This document shows, one piece after another, positions 16,045 through 19,925 of a stretch of 19,925 bases of DNA. Position 1 is the stretch's first letter, and each line of letters opens with the position of its first letter. This stretch comes from an uncultured Lachnospiraceae bacterium (lineage in GTDB: Bacteria; Bacillota_A; Clostridia; Lachnospirales; Lachnospiraceae). Both the position numbers and the translations under genes were made by a program. The stretch spans positions 1-19,925 of the forward strand of contig CANOBT010000102.1 in assembly GCA_947564305.1 (NCBI GenBank). Reading direction: 5' to 3'. The notes under the pieces are model-generated. The model was not told the origin of the DNA, ran no database searches, and was given only the letters and a program-made list of their open reading frames with translations.

Positions 16045-17303
16045 ATGTTGCAACAATTCTTTTTACTTATAATCGCAGCAAACATACACGACAGGTTCTT
16101 GACGCATTGAGCAGAAACACAGTTTTACCTGATAAACTTTATATTTTTCAGGATGGACCAAAAAGAACTACAAATCAAAAAGAGTGGAAAGCTGTCAGTG
16201 ATGTAATAAATGCTGTTTCATGGTGTGATACAGAAATAGTCATATCGAACTATAATAAAGGATTGGCAAATTCTATAAAATCTGGTGTGAGTCAGGTGCT
16301 TCAATTATATGATGCTGTGATTGTATTAGAAGACGACTGTGTACCTCATCCGCAATTTATGGAGTATATGGTAAAAGCATTGGAAAAATATGAATCCAAG
16401 AAAGAGGTGTATCATATAGGGGCATCATCCGAGCCAGTAGAAGTAAACGAAAATGGAACATGCGCCTATTTTTTGGGAAGAGCAAATTCATGTGGCTGGG
16501 GGACTTGGAAGGATAGGTGGGAACAGTTTAATAACGATTATACTCTTTTGGTAAAGATAAAGTCAGATTCACAATTAAATGAATGGTTTCAATTATGGGC
16601 AGAAGATACAGAATCAGCCATTTTAGGGAATATTGAGGGCACAACTGATTCATGGGCAGCATTTTGGGTACTTACTATAATTATGAACAAGGGATATTGC
16701 ATGTCGCCATATGAGTCTTTCATTACGAATATTGGTTATGATAATAGTGGAAGACATTCTGGGGCGGCTCAGCCGGAATTGAAGATTCGTTCGGATGAAA
16801 ATCGAACCGAAATTATTTTGCCGGATAAGATTGAATTTGTTGATAATTATAAAAAATCTTTTGCGAACTATTATCCATGGACCAATCCGATAATAAAGAA
16901 TGCGTATTATAGAGATGTGGCTTTGGATTTGCTGGAAATATCTCAAAAAAATATTAGCATGGCTGACTACCTGAAAAAATATGGAATACAGAAAATTGCA
17001 ATATGGGGCAGAGGAAGAATAACAACATATCTGATTGAGGCGCTAAAGACCGAAATTGAAATATTGGCGATTACGGAAACACATCCGGCAGGGGACAAGT
17101 ATGAGGAGATACCTTTAATTTCATGGAGAAAGTTGCAAGAGGATATTCCCTTAATTATAGTTATTCCGGGGTTTGATGCTGAGCGGATTAAAAGCACTCT
17201 TGAAGAGATTCATTTAGAAGATCGTGCTATTTCCATTGGGGAGCTGACGGATGTAATATTGCGTAGTGAGGAGAAAGAAGGATCAAGGCGACGTGAAAAA
17301 TAA
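16041..17303 (+). CDS. GT2-like glycosyltransferase (EDD motif) with C-terminal Rossmann-like domain
   Basis: This 420-aa GT-A fold protein begins with ATILFTYNRSKH and has E97-D98-D99 (VLEDDC) as its metal/nucleotide motif. LGRANSCGWGTWKDRW follows near 150, as in bacterial transferases related to GNT-I/MGAT1 (GT13-like) and hypothetical sugar transferases. Residues ~315-415 form the additional Rossmann-like unit (KIAIWGRGRITTYLIEA). There the usual Asp at the end of strand 2 is not obvious (LAITETH). It is coupled by ATGA to the GT4 gene and overlaps the deacetylase gene. It probably adds one residue of the same glycan. Confidence 0.8.
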   Translation: MNVATILFTYNRSKHTRQVLDALSRNTVLPDKLYIFQDGPKRTTNQKEWKAVSDVINAVSWCDTEIVISNYNKGLANSIKSGVSQVLQLYDAVIVLEDDCVPHPQFMEYMVKALEKYESKKEVYHIGASSEPVEVNENGTCAYFLGRANSCGWGTWKDRWEQFNNDYTLLVKIKSDSQLNEWFQLWAEDTESAILGNIEGTTDSWAAFWVLTIIMNKGYCMSPYESFITNIGYDNSGRHSGAAQPELKIRSDENRTEIILPDKIEFVDNYKKSFANYYPWTNPIIKNAYYRDVALDLLEISQKNISMADYLKKYGIQKIAIWGRGRITTYLIEALKTEIEILAITETHPAGDKYEEIPLISWRKLQEDIPLIIVIPGFDAERIKSTLEEIHLEDRAISIGELTDVILRSEEKEGSRRREK

Positions 17304-18213
17304 TAGGGTTCTTACACTGTTTTATCATCGTATCAATGTGTTCGCAAATGATTATCAACAACTATGCGTATCTCCCCAAAATTTTAAAGAACAACTGCAA
17401 TATTTGAAAGATAATTACTTGCTCGTACGCTTTGAAGAAGACTGGAATCAATTAAATTCTGATGCAGTGGCGATTACCTTTGATGACGGATATCTTGATA
17501 ATCTGCAATTTGCTCTTCCGATTTTGGAGGAGATGCAGGTACCAGCAACTATATTCGTGAGCACTGGCACGATGAATCAGGCAAAAGAATTGTGGTGGGA
17601 TGAATTAGAATATTTATTACTTAATGACAATTACACGTCCTCATATTTTCAATTGGAGGATAGTGAGTTCGGCTATCGGTGGGATACAAGTACTTGGGCG
17701 TATCGGGAAAATTGTTATAGGAGTATTCACCATCTGATGAAAAATTTTGTTAATCCGAATAAGCGCGAAGAATGGATGGAACAGTTATGGCGCTGGCGTG
17801 GATTGGAAAGAAAGGCAAGAAAAGAAAATTTAACAGTTTCTGAAGATGAATGTCGGATTTTGGCGCGGTCAAAAATGATTTCCATAGGGGCGCATACAGT
17901 AAACCATCCGTCACTGGCAGTTTTAAACAGAGCGGATCAGGAAAAGGAAATTGCGTCATCGATAGACAGGCTCTCAGATATTTTGGGTGAACAAATTATT
18001 CTGTTTTCTTATCCGTTTGGGAGTTACGGCGCAAATTATAATGAGGACAGTATAAAAATATGTAAGCGGTGCGGAATTAAGAAAGCAGCATCCACGGATA
18101 GTTTGTTATGGGATTCGTCAGTGAATCCATATACAATTCCCCGTAAAGTAATTAGGAACTGGGATGCAGAAGAATTTCAAAAAAAGCTGCAGGAATATTG
18201 GGAAGGGGTTTAG
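17293..18213 (+). CDS. Polysaccharide deacetylase (NodB homology domain)
   Basis: GTG 17293 is preferred: it has purine-rich AAGAAGGA/AAGG upstream and puts the conserved LTLFYHRI near the N-terminus. A GTG at 17266 is also in frame but lacks a close ribosome-binding site. The gene overlaps the previous one by 11 bases. The 306-aa product has the NodB metal site: TFDDGY with D64-D65, and H201-T-V-N-H205. SYPFGSYG near the C-terminus is the usual substrate-side motif. No signal peptide or membrane anchor is visible, unlike exported peptidoglycan deacetylases. It is therefore likely to de-N-acetylate a cytoplasmic lipid-linked or nucleotide-linked sugar intermediate of this glycan. Confidence 0.88.
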   Translation: MKNNRVLTLFYHRINVFANDYQQLCVSPQNFKEQLQYLKDNYLLVRFEEDWNQLNSDAVAITFDDGYLDNLQFALPILEEMQVPATIFVSTGTMNQAKELWWDELEYLLLNDNYTSSYFQLEDSEFGYRWDTSTWAYRENCYRSIHHLMKNFVNPNKREEWMEQLWRWRGLERKARKENLTVSEDECRILARSKMISIGAHTVNHPSLAVLNRADQEKEIASSIDRLSDILGEQIILFSYPFGSYGANYNEDSIKICKRCGIKKAASTDSLLWDSSVNPYTIPRKVIRNWDAEEFQKKLQEYWEGV

Positions 18214-19326
18214 ATGAAGAAAGTTTTTGTTTTTGGAAGAGGAAGTCTGTATAAACAAAAGGAAAAGTATATTAAGAGAACTTATAACGTGCAGGGCTTT
18301 GTGGATAATGCGGTTAGCAGGGATAATGAAATGGATGTGGAGAGTGGTTTACCTGTTATCCATCCGGAGCAGATTAGTCAATATTTAGACGAGGATGTGA
18401 AGATAATTTTAATGTCAACACAGTATGTTTCCATGTGGAAACAGTTAAGTAAGTTGGGAATTGAAAAACATAGAATCCTGTTTGGAATTATATTTCCACC
18501 GCTTATGGATGGCGAAGATGTTTTATTTGGAGATGGAGGAAGTATAGTGGCAGAAGAGTGTGGAGGTGTCTGCTATTTAAATTGTGCTAAAAAGATAGAC
18601 GTGGAGAGCCATAAGCAGTTATTAGAAAAGGTGCAGGATATTCTGAGAGAACGGTATAAAAGAAAATATCCTATTATTGATGCAATTTCACAAATGGATA
18701 CTGAGCCGGTCAGCAGAAAATTTGGCACGGAGAGAGGAACGGCGATAGATCGATATTATATTGAAAAATTTCTTGAGAAAAATAGGGGGCTTATACATGG
18801 TGATTGTATTGAAATCGCTGAAAATACATATACGCTGCGTTACGGAGAAAACAGGGTGAAAAACGCATATATTCTACATGTAAAAGGCTGGGGAGAGAAT
18901 GCGATAAAAGGGAATCTGGAAACGGGAGAGGGAATCAGGGAAAATCAATATGACTGTGCCGTTATTACGCAGACATTAATGTTTATTTATGATCTTAGAG
19001 AGACAGCGAGAAATATATATAAAATGCTTAAGCCGGGGAGCAATGCGTTGCTTACGGTTGCTGGTATATCCCAGATATCACGTTATGATGCAGAACTTTG
19101 GGGAAGTTATTATGGGTTCCATGAAGATGCAGTAAAGGCATTGTTTGAACCGGAATTTGGCAGCGAAAATGTTATGGTAGACACATATGGGAATGTAAAG
19201 ACGGCAATTGGTTTATTGTGTGGACTGTGCAGAGAGGACTTAAAGGAGGAAGATTTTATTTTCCAGGATAAAGATTATCCGGTAATTATCACGGCGTTAC
19301 TGCATAAGGAGGAAGAAGTTAAATGA
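18214..19326 (+). CDS. Rossmann-like domain + class I SAM-dependent methyltransferase
   Basis: ATG 18214 directly follows the deacetylase stop, behind GGAAGGGG. Residues 1 to about 95 are the Rossmann-like unit (KKVFVFGRGSLYKQKEKY, then GFVDNA). After a linker, residues ~165-365 resemble a methyltransferase type often found among glycosyltransferase genes: RKFGTERGTAIDRYYIEKF, then a SAM loop CIEIAENTY in place of the usual GxGxG, and YDCAVITQTL. An MLKPG strand follows. It probably methylates a sugar hydroxyl of the glycan. The overlap with the next methyltransferase gene (ATGA) suggests the two act together. The SAM loop is atypical, so activity is inferred. Confidence 0.75.
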   Translation: MKKVFVFGRGSLYKQKEKYIKRTYNVQGFVDNAVSRDNEMDVESGLPVIHPEQISQYLDEDVKIILMSTQYVSMWKQLSKLGIEKHRILFGIIFPPLMDGEDVLFGDGGSIVAEECGGVCYLNCAKKIDVESHKQLLEKVQDILRERYKRKYPIIDAISQMDTEPVSRKFGTERGTAIDRYYIEKFLEKNRGLIHGDCIEIAENTYTLRYGENRVKNAYILHVKGWGENAIKGNLETGEGIRENQYDCAVITQTLMFIYDLRETARNIYKMLKPGSNALLTVAGISQISRYDAELWGSYYGFHEDAVKALFEPEFGSENVMVDTYGNVKTAIGLLCGLCREDLKEEDFIFQDKDYPVIITALLHKEEEVK

Positions 19327-19925
19327 ATTATATCGGCGCACTGGAAACGGATAGTGAACTTATTAATAGCAATAAAGAATATCTAATTTACGGAGGGGCA
19401 GGAGGATATGGAGAAAAAATATACCGAAATATGGAACTATATGGGAAGCAGGGTAATGTCAAAGCATTCATAGATAGAGAACCAGCCAGATGGGGAGATA
19501 CGTTGCATGGTATTCCTGTCCTCAGTATAGAGAGGGCAAAGGAAGAATACAGGGAAGCGGTTATATGCATTGGAGGTGAAGTAGAAGAAAATATAAAAGA
19601 TATTGAATTGCTACAGGGAATGTTAAATATTCATCAAATTATATTTAATAGAAAATGCAAAATGTATGGAACAGAGTATGGAGGATTTTATCTGCCGGAG
19701 AGTGTTGTGATAAAAAATGCCGTTGTATATTCATTTGGTATTGGGGAGGATTTGTCATTCAGTGAAGCTATCATTAAGGCGGGAGGAAAAGTTTTTGCGT
19801 TTGATCCCACGCCCAAAGCGATAAAATTTGTGGAAAATCATAGATTGTTTTCTCATCCTAATTTCCGCTTTTTCCCGTATGGATTATCTGACAGAGACGA
19901 AGCAGAAAAGTTTTTCTTGCCAAAG
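19323..19925 (+). CDS. Rossmann-like domain + FkbM-like methyltransferase (cut by window end)
   Basis: The gene starts at ATG 19323, overlapping the previous stop as ATGA, and is still open after 201 residues at the window edge. Residues ~19-110 are the Rossmann-like unit (YLIYGGAGGYGEKIYRNM, then AFIDRE and HGIPVLSIE). From about 125, YGGFYLPE, VVYSFGIGEDLSF and VFAFDPTPKAI are typical of the N-terminal half of FkbM-family SAM methyltransferases, which O-methylate sugars or polyketides. The catalytic C-terminal half is not in the window, so intactness cannot be judged. It is the second methyltransferase in a row, with the same module order as the first. Confidence 0.78.
   Translation, partial: MNYIGALETDSELINSNKEYLIYGGAGGYGEKIYRNMELYGKQGNVKAFIDREPARWGDTLHGIPVLSIERAKEEYREAVICIGGEVEENIKDIELLQGMLNIHQIIFNRKCKMYGTEYGGFYLPESVVIKNAVVYSFGIGEDLSFSEAIIKAGGKVFAFDPTPKAIKFVENHRLFSHPNFRFFPYGLSDRDEAEKFFLPK

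Overview
The window looks like chromosomal DNA of a low-to-moderate-GC clostridial Firmicute, most likely a member of the Lachnospiraceae. The support is indirect. All real genes lie on the + strand behind purine-rich ribosome-binding sites. An Rpn/PD-(D/E)XK 'transposase'-type protein and a decayed AAA-ATPase/PD-(D/E)XK gene, both common families in that group, sit side by side. The polysaccharide genes also resemble clostridial cell-surface loci. No rRNA, tRNA, CRISPR array or IS transposase was seen.

Region 1 (1-4952) is a glycerol-phosphate module. Two copies of a repeat with a 107-bp period precede a large TagF/TagB-like protein carrying a C-terminal propeller-like domain. Next come a glycerol-3-phosphate cytidylyltransferase fused to a Gfo/Idh/MocA oxidoreductase, and a glycerophosphodiester phosphodiesterase. 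Together they could make CDP-glycerol, transfer glycerol phosphate and hydrolyse glycerophosphodiesters. Region 2 (4953-7066) is accessory DNA. It holds a dense set of hairpins, a pseudogene with two internal deletions, and a strong promoter whose -10 box overlaps a perfect 10-bp inverted repeat. It then has a leader with a terminator-like hairpin, the Rpn-type gene and a strong hairpin terminator.

Region 3 (7070 to the window end) is a visibly more AT-rich, tightly packed operon for a decorated surface glycan, with many ATGA overlaps. In order it encodes a hexapeptide acetyltransferase, an extended SDR, an IspD/TarI-type cytidylyltransferase, a LicD-type phosphotransferase and a radical SAM protein. 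It continues with a divergent 1-deoxy-D-xylulose-5-phosphate synthase paralog, a GT2, a GT4, another GT2-like transferase, a polysaccharide deacetylase, a SAM methyltransferase and a truncated FkbM-like methyltransferase. None of these proteins has an obvious membrane segment, so flippase, polymerase or ABC exporter must lie elsewhere.

Two features of region 3 stand out. First, a DXS-like enzyme with changed acceptor-site residues sits with an IspD-like cytidylyltransferase, an SDR and LicD, but with no IspC homologue. This suggests a dedicated CDP-linked (deoxy)pentulose or pentitol phosphate decoration rather than isoprenoid synthesis. Second, six proteins with different catalytic domains carry a similar small Rossmann-like module (hydrophobic strand, Gly-rich loop, then a strand ending near Asp). 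It is at the N-terminus in four and the C-terminus in two. It may be a shared ligand-binding or docking module. All functions are assigned from motifs read by eye, without database searches.
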